Origin: Streptomyces sp. SID8374
GTDB taxonomy: Bacteria; Actinomycetota; Actinomycetes; Streptomycetales; Streptomycetaceae
Direction of reading: 5' to 3'
DNA: 64,000 bases
Assembly: GCF_009865135.1 (NCBI RefSeq)
Contig: NZ_WWGH01000001.1
Coordinates: forward strand, 5,208,001 to 5,272,000
A program made the position numbers and the translations under genes. Every line of letters begins with the position of its first letter. Positions within the stretch are counted from its first letter, which is position 1. Below the pieces are notes generated by a model that saw only the letters and a program-made list of their open reading frames with translations, ran no database searches and was not told where the DNA came from. Shown one piece after another: positions 10,454-18,754 of the stretch.

Positions 10454-10623
10454 GGCCCCGAACTTAGCCTCGCGCAGCGGTCCGTGCGCCCCTCGTGCTG
10501 CTGTGCCCCGATCAATGCGTTGGCACGGATAGTTATGATCCGTAGCGCTCGGTGGGTAAGAACCCGTCGACTCCGTGTATCCCCGTGTCCCCGTCCCGAC
10601 CGTACTGATGGAGGTGAACCGCC

Positions 10624-10818
10624 GTGGCGCTCTCGATTTCGGCGGTGGTGCTGCTGGCGATCATCGTCTTCCTGCTGATCCGGAAATCCGGACTGAAGGG
10701 CGGACATGCGGTGGTCTGCATGCTGCTGGGGTTCTACATCGCCAGTTCGTCCGTGGCTCCGACCATCTCGGACCTGACGTCCAACGTGGCGGGGATGATC
10801 GGAAGCATCAAGTTCTGA
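10624..10818 (+). CDS. Small two-helix membrane protein, conserved in Streptomyces
   Basis: 64 residues starting at GTG behind an excellent GGAGGTG site (10610-10616). It has two hydrophobic segments (residues ~5-18 and ~30-46) around the basic stretch RKSGLKGGH, and ends in NVAGMIGSIKF. Similar small proteins occur as several paralogues in Streptomyces genomes, some near conjugation-type genes; their role is unknown and that link is recollection. A candidate -10 box (TATGAT, 10534-10539) lies in the divergent region shared with the peptidase gene. Confidence 0.75.
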   Translation: MALSISAVVLLAIIVFLLIRKSGLKGGHAVVCMLLGFYIASSSVAPTISDLTSNVAGMIGSIKF

Positions 10819-10924
10819 CCGCGTGCATGCGCCTTCCGACCGCGTGTACCCGGTTTCCGGCCGGGTACGCCCACGGCTGACGCGGTCGGCGGGGAGGGGG
10901 GGACACCGGGGCCCGCCGGGCTCG

Positions 10925-10930
10925 TAGGGT
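10925..10930 (+). promoter_or_regulatory. Leaderless -10 box of mshB
   Basis: TAGGGT is followed by exactly seven bases and then the mshB ATG. This TANNNT-N7-ATG layout is the standard actinobacterial arrangement in which transcription starts at the A of the start codon. No Shine-Dalgarno sequence is present, which agrees. Confidence 0.7.
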
Positions 10931-10937
10931 GGTCCCC

Positions 10938-12113
10938 ATGAAGGACCTCCCCGCCCGCCGTCTGCTGCTGGTGCACGCGCATCCGGACGACGAGTCGATC
11001 AACAACGGCGCCACCATGGCCAGGTACGCGGCCGAGGGCGCCCACGTCACGCTGGTGACGTGCACGCTGGGCGAGGAGGGCGAGGTCATCCCGCCCGTCC
11101 TCGCCCACCTCGCCGCCGACCGCGACGACGTCCTCGGCCCCCACCGCGTGGGCGAGCTGGCCGCGGCGATGAAGGAGCTGGGCGTCGCCGACCACCGCTT
11201 CCTCGGCGGCGCGGGCCGGTTCCGGGACTCCGGAATGATGGGCACCGAGCAGAACGAGCGCCCCGGCGCCTTCTGGTCCACCCCGGTCGACGAGGCGGCC
11301 GCGCCCCTGGTCGAGGTGATCCGCGAGGTCCGCCCCCAGGTCCTGGTCACCTACGACCCCGACGGCGGCTACGGCCACCCCGACCACATCCAGGCCCACC
11401 GCGTCGCGATGCGCGCCGCCGACCTGGCCGCCGACCCGGCGTACGGCACGGGCGCCCCGCACACCATCGCCAAGATCTACTGGAACCGCGCCGAGCGGGC
11501 CGTGGTGGAGGCCGCTTTCGACCGCCTCCGCACGACGGCGCCGGACGCCTTCCCGGGCATCGCGGCGGTGGACGACGTCCCCGGGGTGGTCGACGGGGAC
11601 GAGATCACGGCGGAGATCGACGGATCGGCGTACGCCGGGGCGAAGGCGGCGGCGATGCGCGCCCACGCGACGCAGATCGCGGTGGACGGCGGGGACGCCT
11701 TCTTCGCGCTCTCCAACGACTTGGGCCAGCCGCTGCTGACGGCGGAGTGCTACCAGTTGGTGCGGGGCGTGCCGGGGGCCGACGGGGGAGCGCGGGAGGA
11801 CGACCTGTTCGCGGGGGTGGCGGAGGCGGGGGTGGCCGCTGGGACGGGCGCCGATGCGGGCGCCGGGACGGCTGCCGATACGGGTGTCGGGACGGGTGCA
11901 GATGCGGGTGTCGAGACGGGTGTTGGGACGGGTGTAGATACGGATTCTGTACGGGGTGGGGCTTCCGGTTCCGCTTCGGGCGCCGGAACGGGTTCCGCTT
12001 ACGTGACCGGCTCGGGTTCCGCTTCGGACGCCCGGCCGGGTTCCGCATCTGCTCCTGCTTCGGGTCCGGTCGACGGTCCTGCCTCGGGTTCCGTGTCGGG
12101 GGCGGGCGCATGA
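10938..12113 (+). CDS. mshB: N-acetyl-glucosaminyl-inositol deacetylase MshB (mycothiol biosynthesis)
   Basis: 391-residue zinc deacetylase of the LmbE/PIG-L family. It removes the acetyl group from GlcNAc-Ins in mycothiol synthesis. The zinc site is visible as HAHPDDE (His15, Asp18) plus the later HPDHIQAHR histidine; GEEGE and RFRDSGMMGT also match the family. The ATG at 10938 fits a leaderless transcript. The conserved enzyme ends near residue 290. About 100 further residues are a repetitive Gly/Ala/Thr/Ser/Asp tail that is probably disordered. The stop overlaps the next start (ATGA). M. tuberculosis mshB (Rv1170) has the same kind of neighbour. Confidence 0.93.
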   Translation: MKDLPARRLLLVHAHPDDESINNGATMARYAAEGAHVTLVTCTLGEEGEVIPPVLAHLAADRDDVLGPHRVGELAAAMKELGVADHRFLGGAGRFRDSGMMGTEQNERPGAFWSTPVDEAAAPLVEVIREVRPQVLVTYDPDGGYGHPDHIQAHRVAMRAADLAADPAYGTGAPHTIAKIYWNRAERAVVEAAFDRLRTTAPDAFPGIAAVDDVPGVVDGDEITAEIDGSAYAGAKAAAMRAHATQIAVDGGDAFFALSNDLGQPLLTAECYQLVRGVPGADGGAREDDLFAGVAEAGVAAGTGADAGAGTAADTGVGTGADAGVETGVGTGVDTDSVRGGASGSASGAGTGSAYVTGSGSASDARPGSASAPASGPVDGPASGSVSGAGA

Positions 12114-12664
12114 GCGGGAACCCCGGCAAGGGCCGTGACCGCGCCAGCGCGCCGCGCACCGGTGCCTCTCGCGCCGACGGAGCCCGTACCGCCGCTTCAC
12201 GTACCAAAGCGGCACGCTCCGGCGCCACCGGCAGCAACGCCCCACGGACCAACGCGCCCCCCAGGGTGCCGGAGGGCACCGGCTTCACCGCCCGGCCGAA
12301 CCCGGCCCGGATCGCTGCCTACTTCGGGCTCGCCGTACTCGGCGCCCTCGTCGCGCTCGCCGGAACGCTCGTCCAAGCGGCGTGGTTCCCGGGCGGGTTG
12401 ATCATCGCGCTGGCGGGATCAGCGGGCCTCTTCTACGGCGGCCGGATCCTGACCGGCACCCAGATCGGCGCACTCGCCCCGGCGGTCGGCTGGTTCATCA
12501 CCGTCTTCCTTCTGCTGTCCGGCCGGCCGGAAGGCGACTACGTCTTCGGCGACGAACTCGGCCTGGTGCTCTTCATGCTCGGCGGAACCGCCGTCGCTGT
12601 GATGTGTGCCACCACCTCGAAAGTGCCGCAATCAGCCACGCGCAATGGCCGGTCCGGTATCTGA
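12110..12664 (+). CDS. DUF6113-type membrane protein
   Basis: 184 residues: ~60 Arg/Ala/Ser-rich N-terminal residues, then four hydrophobic segments between ~70 and ~170 (IAAYFGLAVLGALVALAGTL, WFPGGLIIALAGSAGLFYGG, and two more). It is translationally coupled to mshB through an ATGA overlap. Proteins of this kind follow mshB in actinobacteria, suggesting a link to mycothiol chemistry, but no catalytic motif is visible. The DUF6113 label is from memory of the genomic context. Confidence 0.75.
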   Translation: MSGNPGKGRDRASAPRTGASRADGARTAASRTKAARSGATGSNAPRTNAPPRVPEGTGFTARPNPARIAAYFGLAVLGALVALAGTLVQAAWFPGGLIIALAGSAGLFYGGRILTGTQIGALAPAVGWFITVFLLLSGRPEGDYVFGDELGLVLFMLGGTAVAVMCATTSKVPQSATRNGRSGI

Positions 12665-12839
12665 AGTGCTAAGTCCGCGCCCGGAATGCCCCCCACAGGT
12701 GTGATGCCGAGGTGGAGGTTTCCCCCGGTCGCGGAGTGTCCTACGGCGGCGGCCAGTATGGTGGTGCGCGCGCCGAGCCGTCCCCTGGCCTGCGGCATGG
12801 GGGAAGTACGGGCGGCGGAGCCAATCGGGAGAACCTGCT

Positions 12840-15089
12840 TTGAGTCGTGAAACTGACAGTTCGTCCTCCGGGCCCCAGGGGCGCGGTGGAGCCGCGTACC
12901 CGTCGGGTACGCCGCCGTACGGATCCCGCCAGTATTCGTCGCCGGCCGGCTCGGACGAGACCCCGGAATCCGTCGATCCGCCCCGGCCCGAAGAGCCGAA
13001 GACCGAGACGACGCTGACGACGCGCATCCGGATCAACATCCCCGGGTCGCGTCCCATCCCGCCGGTCGTGATGCGTACGCCGATGGCCGAGAGCGACATC
13101 GCCGCCGGCCGTTCCGACGCGGAGCGCACCGGCAGCACTCCGCGCCCCGGCACGCCTCCGTCCGCGCCTTCAGGCCTGACGGGCGGCGCGTCGGGCGGAA
13201 CCGGTGCGTCCGGTGGCCCGTCCTCCCCGTCCTCCGCGCAGCCCCGGGACGGCGGCTCCACGGAGGCGTCCGCCGCCGCCGACGAGCCGGCCAAGGCGAA
13301 GAGCGGGAGCGACTGGTTCGCCCCGCGCAAGAGCCCGGCTCCGGCGCCCGCACCGGCTTCCGGTACGGGCGGTGCGCCTGGTTCCGGTGGTGCGCCCGGT
13401 ACGGGTTCCGGCGGCGCGGGCCCTCTCGGCGCGGGTGCGGGCTCCGGCGCTCCGGGTGGCTCCGGCCTGCCCGGCCCGGCGGGCCCCGGTGGCGGCCCCG
13501 ACGACGGCGGCCGGGCGCGTCCCGACCTGCCGTACTTCTCGGACGCCGCTCCGCGCCCCGGCGGCGGCCCCGGCACGTCCGGCTCCGGCCTCCCCGCCCC
13601 CGGCATGCCCGGCTCCGGCAGCGCCCTGGACGGCTACAGCACGGAGCCGCCCGGCGCGGGCCCGCGCTCCACGCCCGACCTCGGAGTCCGTACGCCGGGT
13701 TCGCCCGGTTCACCCGGCCCGTCCGGCCCCACCACGGGCCCCGTCACCGGCACCTCGTCGCTGACCCCGAACCTCGACGGCGTTCCGGGCCTCGGCGGCC
13801 CCGGCCCGATGGTCCCGGGCACCCCCGGAGGCGGCGTACCGCCCCGGCTCTCCGACGACACCGCGATCCTGACGCCGCAGTCCCCGGGACCCGACGCCGA
13901 CTTCGGCCCCGGCCCCGGCGGCCATGTCTCGGGCGACACGCTGACGAGCGGCATCCCCGTGGTGCCCAGCGAGCCCCGGACGACGTTCCCGGGCAGGCCG
14001 GACACCGGCGGCACCGGCGGCCCGTTCGCGGGCGGCCCCGGTGGCGCGGGCGGCCCGTTCCCCGGCGGTCCGGGCACGGCAGCCCCCTCGCCCACCCCCG
14101 CCGCCGCGCGCCCCGCACCGACCCCCTCCGCCCCCGCGAAGAAGGGCCGCTCCAAGCTGGTCCTCCTCGGCGTGGCCGCGATCGTGCTGCTCGGCATCGC
14201 CTACGGCGCCGGCCTCCTGCTGAACCACTCCGAGGTCCCCAAGGGCACCACCGTGCTCGGCGTCGACATCGGCGGCGGCACGAAGGAGGAGGCGGTCGCC
14301 AAGCTGGACGCCGCGCTCGGCGAGCGGTCCCAGGCGCCGCTGACGCTGTCCGTGGACGGCAAGGAGCAGAAGCTGGACCCGGAGAAGGCCGGTCTCACCC
14401 TGGACAGCCAGGAGACCGTGCGCGGCGCCGCGGGCAGCGACTACAACCCGGTCTCGGTGATCGGCTCGCTCTTCGGCGGGGCGCGCACCGCCGACCCGGT
14501 GATCCCGGTCGACGAGGAGAAGCTCGGCGTCGCGCTGAACGATCTGGCGGGCACCGCAGGTTCGTCCCAGGACGGCACGATCCGCTTCGAGCCGAACAAG
14601 GCGGTCGCGGTACCGGGCAAGCCCGGCAAGACCCTGGACGTCGGCCAGTCGCTGATCTCGGTCCGCGACGCCTACCGCGCCCAGGTCCAGACCGGTCAGG
14701 CCAGGGTGGTCGAACTGCCCGTGGCCACCAGGGAGCCCACCATCACCCAGGCCGAACTGACCCGGGCGATGAAGGAGTTCGCCGAGCCCGCGATGTCCGA
14801 CCTGATCACCATCAAGGCGGGCCCGAAGCAGATCCAGTTCGGCCCGGCGCGTTCGCTGCCGCAGATCCTGTCGATGAAGGCCGTGGACGGCCGCTTGGTC
14901 GACGTCTACGACAAGAAGGCGATCGAGACCCTCCTGGACGGCGTCTTCGACGGCATCACGGCCGTCAAGGCCGACGGCCAGCAGCACCCGGTCGGCCCGG
15001 ACGACGTGGCCCAGGCCATGAAGACGGCCCTGACGGGCAAGACCCCGGCAGAACGCACGGTAACGATCGACCTGACCGGCGAGGGCTGA
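12840..15089 (+). CDS. Membrane-anchored VanW/YoaR-type peptidoglycan-binding-domain protein
   Basis: 749 residues starting at TTG after GGGAGAA. Residues 1-435 are an extremely Gly/Pro/Ser/Thr-rich, probably disordered cytoplasmic region. One transmembrane helix follows (KLVLLGVAAIVLLGIAYGAG, ~438-457). The extracellular part has repeated units of the PG_binding_4 (YoaR-like) fold, beginning VPKGTTVLGVDIGGGTKEEA and recurring around QITQAELTRAM. Similar actinobacterial proteins are thought to act at the cell wall. A TATGGT sequence at ~12756 could be the -10 box. The low-complexity part is far longer than the folded part. A hairpin terminates the gene. Confidence 0.8.
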   Translation: MSRETDSSSSGPQGRGGAAYPSGTPPYGSRQYSSPAGSDETPESVDPPRPEEPKTETTLTTRIRINIPGSRPIPPVVMRTPMAESDIAAGRSDAERTGSTPRPGTPPSAPSGLTGGASGGTGASGGPSSPSSAQPRDGGSTEASAAADEPAKAKSGSDWFAPRKSPAPAPAPASGTGGAPGSGGAPGTGSGGAGPLGAGAGSGAPGGSGLPGPAGPGGGPDDGGRARPDLPYFSDAAPRPGGGPGTSGSGLPAPGMPGSGSALDGYSTEPPGAGPRSTPDLGVRTPGSPGSPGPSGPTTGPVTGTSSLTPNLDGVPGLGGPGPMVPGTPGGGVPPRLSDDTAILTPQSPGPDADFGPGPGGHVSGDTLTSGIPVVPSEPRTTFPGRPDTGGTGGPFAGGPGGAGGPFPGGPGTAAPSPTPAAARPAPTPSAPAKKGRSKLVLLGVAAIVLLGIAYGAGLLLNHSEVPKGTTVLGVDIGGGTKEEAVAKLDAALGERSQAPLTLSVDGKEQKLDPEKAGLTLDSQETVRGAAGSDYNPVSVIGSLFGGARTADPVIPVDEEKLGVALNDLAGTAGSSQDGTIRFEPNKAVAVPGKPGKTLDVGQSLISVRDAYRAQVQTGQARVVELPVATREPTITQAELTRAMKEFAEPAMSDLITIKAGPKQIQFGPARSLPQILSMKAVDGRLVDVYDKKAIETLLDGVFDGITAVKADGQQHPVGPDDVAQAMKTALTGKTPAERTVTIDLTGEG

Positions 15090-15115
15090 CCCACCCGCCC
15101 GCCGTACGCACCCTC

Positions 15116-15152
15116 CGCAGCCCCCACCCGGACACCCCGGGCGGGGGCTGCG
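15116..15152 (+). terminator. Hairpin terminator
   Basis: A 10-bp stem (15116-15125 with 15143-15152), one mismatch, then a further 5-bp stem closes on the loop ACACC. It lies 26 bases after the stop of the VanW-type gene. Confidence 0.75.
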
Positions 15153-15242
15153 CCCGTTCCGTCCCCGACAGGCGCCCCGCCCCCACCGGGTCGATGATGG
15201 AAGACAGGACGGGGACCGTCGGAGGCTGGGCAGGGCCGGAGC

Positions 15243-16511
15243 ATGGCCGTGTGGCATGTGCGGGATTTCGTGGCCGAGGATCTTGAGGGCGTCGTGCGCC
15301 TCGACGGGGAGAGCCGTACCAGTGGGCGGCCCGCCGTGTTCCGGCTCTCCGAAATCGTCGCCGCGCTTCAGGGGCGTAATCCCGGGGTCGTCGCCGTGGC
15401 CGACGGGCATCTTGTGGGGGCCGCCGTGGGGCGGATCGAGGGGGACCGGGCCTGGGTGCTGCGGGTGGCGCTGCATCCCGCCTGGCGCAATCTCGGGCTC
15501 GGGACCGCGTTGCTCTCCGCGCTGGAGCAGCGGATGCGGGCCGCCGGGGCGGTGCTCGTCGCGGCGGTGCTGCCGGAGGACGAGACGGGGGCCGCCGCGC
15601 TCGTGAACTCCGGGTTCAGCCGGCATCGGGGGCTGACCTACTACGAGAAGGCCCAGTCCGTGACCGCCGAGGGGTCCGCGGTCCTCTCCTCGCTCGGCGC
15701 CACCGTGCCGCCCGCCGGGCTCTGGGAGCGGCTCGCCGGGATGGCCGACGCGAAGGAGCTGGTCGAGAGGCGGCTCGTCCTGCCGCTGGCCAACCCCGAG
15801 CTCGCCGACGAGCACGGCGTCGAACCGCCGCAGGCCGTCGTCCTGTTCGGGCCCCCGGGCACCGGCAAGAGCACCTTCGCCCAGGCCGTCGCCTCCCGGC
15901 TCGGCTGGCCCTTCGTGGAGCTCTTCCCCTCCCGCCTCGCCCTGGAGGACGGGCTCGCCAACGGGCTCGGCCGCCGCTTCGAGGAGATCGCCCAACTCGA
16001 TCATGTGCTGGTCTTCATCGACGAGGTGGAGGAGGTCGCCGGGACGCGCAACCTCGCCGATCCCGTCTCCGTGGGCGTCGTCAACGAGCTGCTCAAGTCC
16101 ATCGTGCGGTTCCGCGACCGCGACGGGCGGCTCCTCATCTGCGCCACCAACACCGTCGCCGCCCTCGACCCGGCCTTCCTGCGCCACGGCCGGTTCGACT
16201 ACGTCCTGCCCGTCGGCCCGCCCGACCACGCGGCCCGCAACGCGCTCTGGGCCAGCTACCTCGCCCGGACCGGCGCCGAGGCCGACACCGCCCTCCTCGC
16301 CGACGCCAGCGAGGGGTTCACCCCCGCCGACATCAAGCAGGCCGCCCGGACCGTCGCCCAGGCCGTCTTCGAGCGCACCCTCGACACCGGGACCCGGGCA
16401 CAGCCCACCACCGAGGACTTCCTGCGCACCATCAGCCGCACCCGGCCCACCGTCACCACCGAGATGGCGCTGGAGTTCGCCGATCACACCATCCGGTACG
16501 GGCGGACCTGA
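15243..16511 (+). CDS. Fusion protein: GNAT acetyltransferase plus AAA+ ATPase
   Basis: 422 residues. The N-terminal ~145 form a GNAT domain: VRDFVAEDLEGVV, then acetyl-CoA loop RNLGLGTALL, then GAAALVNSGFSRHRGLTYYEK. A linker leads to an AAA+ domain from ~170: Walker A GPPGTGKST (~203), Walker B LVFIDEVEEV (~253), sensor 1 LLICATNT, and FLRHGRFDYVLPV, which resembles the classical AAA subfamily. The C-terminal helical lid ends around 400. The substrate is unknown. Coupling an acetyltransferase to an unfoldase-like ATPase suggests energy-dependent remodelling with acetylation (inference). The final codons are part of a 35-bp tandem duplication. Confidence 0.85.
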   Translation: MAVWHVRDFVAEDLEGVVRLDGESRTSGRPAVFRLSEIVAALQGRNPGVVAVADGHLVGAAVGRIEGDRAWVLRVALHPAWRNLGLGTALLSALEQRMRAAGAVLVAAVLPEDETGAAALVNSGFSRHRGLTYYEKAQSVTAEGSAVLSSLGATVPPAGLWERLAGMADAKELVERRLVLPLANPELADEHGVEPPQAVVLFGPPGTGKSTFAQAVASRLGWPFVELFPSRLALEDGLANGLGRRFEEIAQLDHVLVFIDEVEEVAGTRNLADPVSVGVVNELLKSIVRFRDRDGRLLICATNTVAALDPAFLRHGRFDYVLPVGPPDHAARNALWASYLARTGAEADTALLADASEGFTPADIKQAARTVAQAVFERTLDTGTRAQPTTEDFLRTISRTRPTVTTEMALEFADHTIRYGRT

Positions 16512-16560
16512 GGGCACGGGAGAAGATCCGGTACGGGCGGACCTGAGGGCACAGGAGAAG
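16491..16560 (+). repeat. 35-bp tandem duplication across a stop codon
   Basis: Bases 16491-16525 and 16526-16560 are identical except for one position. Copy 1 contains the final codons and TGA of the GNAT-AAA gene. Copy 2 lies outside the gene and repeats that stop region. It looks like a recent slippage or unequal-exchange event. Confidence 0.9.
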
Positions 16561-16566
16561 GCAGCG

Positions 16567-16605
16567 GAGCGGGGCCCGGCGCTCATCAGCAGCCGGGCCC
16601 CGCTC
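16567..16605. terminator. Bidirectional hairpin between convergent genes
   Basis: A perfect 14-bp stem (16567-16580 with 16592-16605) has an 11-base loop. It lies between the stops of the GNAT-AAA gene and the convergent GH55 gene and can serve both. Confidence 0.85.
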
Positions 16606-16622
16606 CCGTACAGGTCTCGCGA

Positions 16623-18431
16623 TTATGGGAAGGACACCACCTGCGAGGGGATCGTGTCCGTGCCGGACGTGGGGGATCCGACCTCGTTGATCACGTGCTC
16701 GTACTGTCCCTGGCCGCCCAGCGAGACCACGATCAGGCTGTGGAACTTCACGCCCGGCTTCACCGGGGCCTTGAAGCCGTGGCCCTGTACGATGGTCGGG
16801 TCGACGTTGTAGAAGCAGTAGCTGCCCATGCCCCAGCCCTCGTGCTCCTCGACCGAATCGTCGACCCGGTAGGCCGCGTAGCCCTTGGTGTCGCCGTTCT
16901 GGATCGCCTCCTGGTTGGGGGCGTCGTACGCCTTCTCGTTCTGGAAGAAGATCGTCCGGCCGCGCTCGCCGTACCACTCGACGTCGTACTTGTTGAAGTG
17001 CTCCACGAACAGCCCGGTGGCCAGCACGTCGTCACCGTTGACCCGGACCCCGTAGTCGGCCCGGTTGGTCTCCCAGCCCCAGCCCTCGCCGTGGTCCGCG
17101 CGCCACACCCAGGTGTGGTCGATGATCGTGTCGTCGCTGTTGACGACGATGCTGGTGGTCGCCTTGCCAGGGCCCGCGCCGCCGATCCGTACGAACACGT
17201 CCTGGAGCGACGTCGGGTTGGCCGCGTGATCGGCCGAGGCGTTCTCGGGGCCGACCTCGATCAGCGTCTCGGAGTTCACCGGGCCCGCGTCGACCAGGAG
17301 GCCCGCGAGCTTGACGCCGTCCACGTCACCGACCTTGATCGCGGTCACCCCGTTGTCCGGGATGATCGTCGCGAGGCCCAGGCCGAGGGCCACGGTGTCG
17401 GGGCGGTTGATGGTGATCGGCTCGTCGACGTGGTAGACGCCGGGGGTGAAGAGGAGGTGCAGGCCCTGCTCCACGGCCGCGTTGATGGTGGCGGCGTCCG
17501 CCCCCTCCTTCACGACGTAGAACTGGTCCAGCGGGATCGACTCACCCGCCGGTGTGCCGTTGGCCCAGGACACACCCCGCGCGTTCTCCCGCTTCTGCGG
17601 GACGAAGACCTTGTAGTCGTCCCCGTCGAGGTAGAGGAACGGCTTCTCGCGGGAGATGGGGGTCGTCTGGAGCGTGGTGTACGGCGGCTCCGGGAAGCTG
17701 TTGGCCGGTGCGCCCTCGACGCCCGAGAACGTCATGTTCCAGACGCCGTTGGTCCAGCCGCCCACCGAGCTGTCGCGCGTGTACCACTGCTGCTGGGAGT
17801 ACGGCCCGACCTCGCCGTCGATCTTGCTGTCGGCGATGTAGCCGCCGCTGGCCCAGCCGTAACCGTCGGGCGCCAGGTTGAGCCCGCCCTTGACGTGCAT
17901 GCGGCGGAAGGGGGCCGCCTGGGAGACCGCCCACCGGTTGGTGCCGTTGACCGGGTTCAGCGTCAGATTCTCGGCCGAACGCCAGAAGTTCTGCGTGGCG
18001 TTCCCGTCGAACCAGCCCGCGTCGACCGTCACATCGCCGTTGAACGTGGTGTCGTTCGGGTTGAGCCCGAGGCCCGCGATCGAGGTGTAGAAGCCGATCT
18101 GCGCGTTGATGTTGTCGTACGTGCCCGGCTTGAACAGCAGCGCGTAGCGGTCGAGGCCGAACTGCGCGGACTCCTGCTTCTTGAAGATCTCGTCGACCTT
18201 GCCCTGGATGTCAGGCGTGGAGGGGTCGAAGACATGGACGTTCGGTCCCAGGTCACCGCCGCCGGGGATCGCCTGGACCTGCTGGGACTCTTCGCCGAAC
18301 GCTGTCTGGGCGGTGGGGACGGCCATGAGCAGCGATACGGCGAGCGCGGCGAACCCGAGGGCCTTGGACCGGCGGTGCCTGCGCGGTGCGGAGCGTGGTG
18401 CGGTGCTTGGTGCGGTGGGGGGAGCATGCAT
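16623..18431 (-). CDS. Secreted GH55 exo-beta-1,3-glucanase (laminarinase)
   Basis: 602-residue secreted enzyme. A basic N-terminus and hydrophobic core (ALGFAALAVSLLMAVP) form a signal peptide. The rest is a double right-handed beta-helix of family GH55: both halves carry the repeated patterns YALLFKPGTY and LHLLFTPGVYHV, with GLGLNPND and GLGLATIIPDNGV turns. It closely resembles, from memory, SacteLam55A of Streptomyces sp. SirexAA-E, an exo-beta-1,3-glucanase. The Glu of DVEWYGERG (~485) is a candidate acid residue. The ATG follows CAGGAG. A palindromic operator lies ~75 bases upstream. Such proteins are sometimes labelled adenylyl cyclase, which the sequence does not support. Confidence 0.85.
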   Translation of the reverse strand: MHAPPTAPSTAPRSAPRRHRRSKALGFAALAVSLLMAVPTAQTAFGEESQQVQAIPGGGDLGPNVHVFDPSTPDIQGKVDEIFKKQESAQFGLDRYALLFKPGTYDNINAQIGFYTSIAGLGLNPNDTTFNGDVTVDAGWFDGNATQNFWRSAENLTLNPVNGTNRWAVSQAAPFRRMHVKGGLNLAPDGYGWASGGYIADSKIDGEVGPYSQQQWYTRDSSVGGWTNGVWNMTFSGVEGAPANSFPEPPYTTLQTTPISREKPFLYLDGDDYKVFVPQKRENARGVSWANGTPAGESIPLDQFYVVKEGADAATINAAVEQGLHLLFTPGVYHVDEPITINRPDTVALGLGLATIIPDNGVTAIKVGDVDGVKLAGLLVDAGPVNSETLIEVGPENASADHAANPTSLQDVFVRIGGAGPGKATTSIVVNSDDTIIDHTWVWRADHGEGWGWETNRADYGVRVNGDDVLATGLFVEHFNKYDVEWYGERGRTIFFQNEKAYDAPNQEAIQNGDTKGYAAYRVDDSVEEHEGWGMGSYCFYNVDPTIVQGHGFKAPVKPGVKFHSLIVVSLGGQGQYEHVINEVGSPTSGTDTIPSQVVSFP

Positions 18432-18754
18432 GAAGGTACGTCTCCTGGGTCGTGGTACGCGTGCACGACGGACGGGCGGGAGAGCGCCTGTGGGGGAGAA
18501 TGCGAGAGAGCGCTCTCTCGTTACGGTGATGTTTCCCCGGTGGGCCTGTACGCGTCAAGAGGTGTGCGGGATGTGTCTCGTGGGAGAGGTCGGATTCGCA
18601 ACAACTGACGTCAGTGGTGCGGCGATTGGCCGACTTCGTACGCAGTTGGGGCGCTCGTTGACTTCATGAACTGATGTCCCGCGTGTGTGCCGTGGGCCCC
18701 CGGCGGCGCGAGGCCGGACGAGCGGGCGTCCGGCACAGGGGGGACCATGGGGCC
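18432..18754. other. Divergent intergenic region upstream of GH55 and DUF4265-type genes
   Basis: This 323-bp region separates two divergent genes. It contains the GH55 ribosome-binding site and the 18-bp palindrome at 18503-18520. I see no credible short gene and no second clear operator. Confidence 0.6.
18503..18520. promoter_or_regulatory. Perfect palindromic operator (LacI-family type) upstream of the GH55 gene
   Basis: An 18-bp perfect palindrome, CGAGAGAGCGCTCTCTCG, has its centre in AGCGCT. Streptomyces LacI-family sugar regulators such as CebR bind closely related inverted repeats (GGGAGCGCTCCC). It sits ~72-89 bases before the GH55 ATG. It most likely ties the glucanase to a beta-glucan or cellobiose-type inducer; no LacI-family gene lies in the window. 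Confidence 0.7.

Noticed and set aside
13710..16586. A 958-codon minus-strand open frame opposite the VanW-type and GNAT-AAA genes
   Set aside because: Same shadow effect; it crosses two real genes and a terminator and has no protein-like motifs.
16623..18431. Adenylyl cyclase annotation for the secreted protein
   Set aside because: No cyclase motif exists; the sequence is a double beta-helix GH55 enzyme with a signal peptide.
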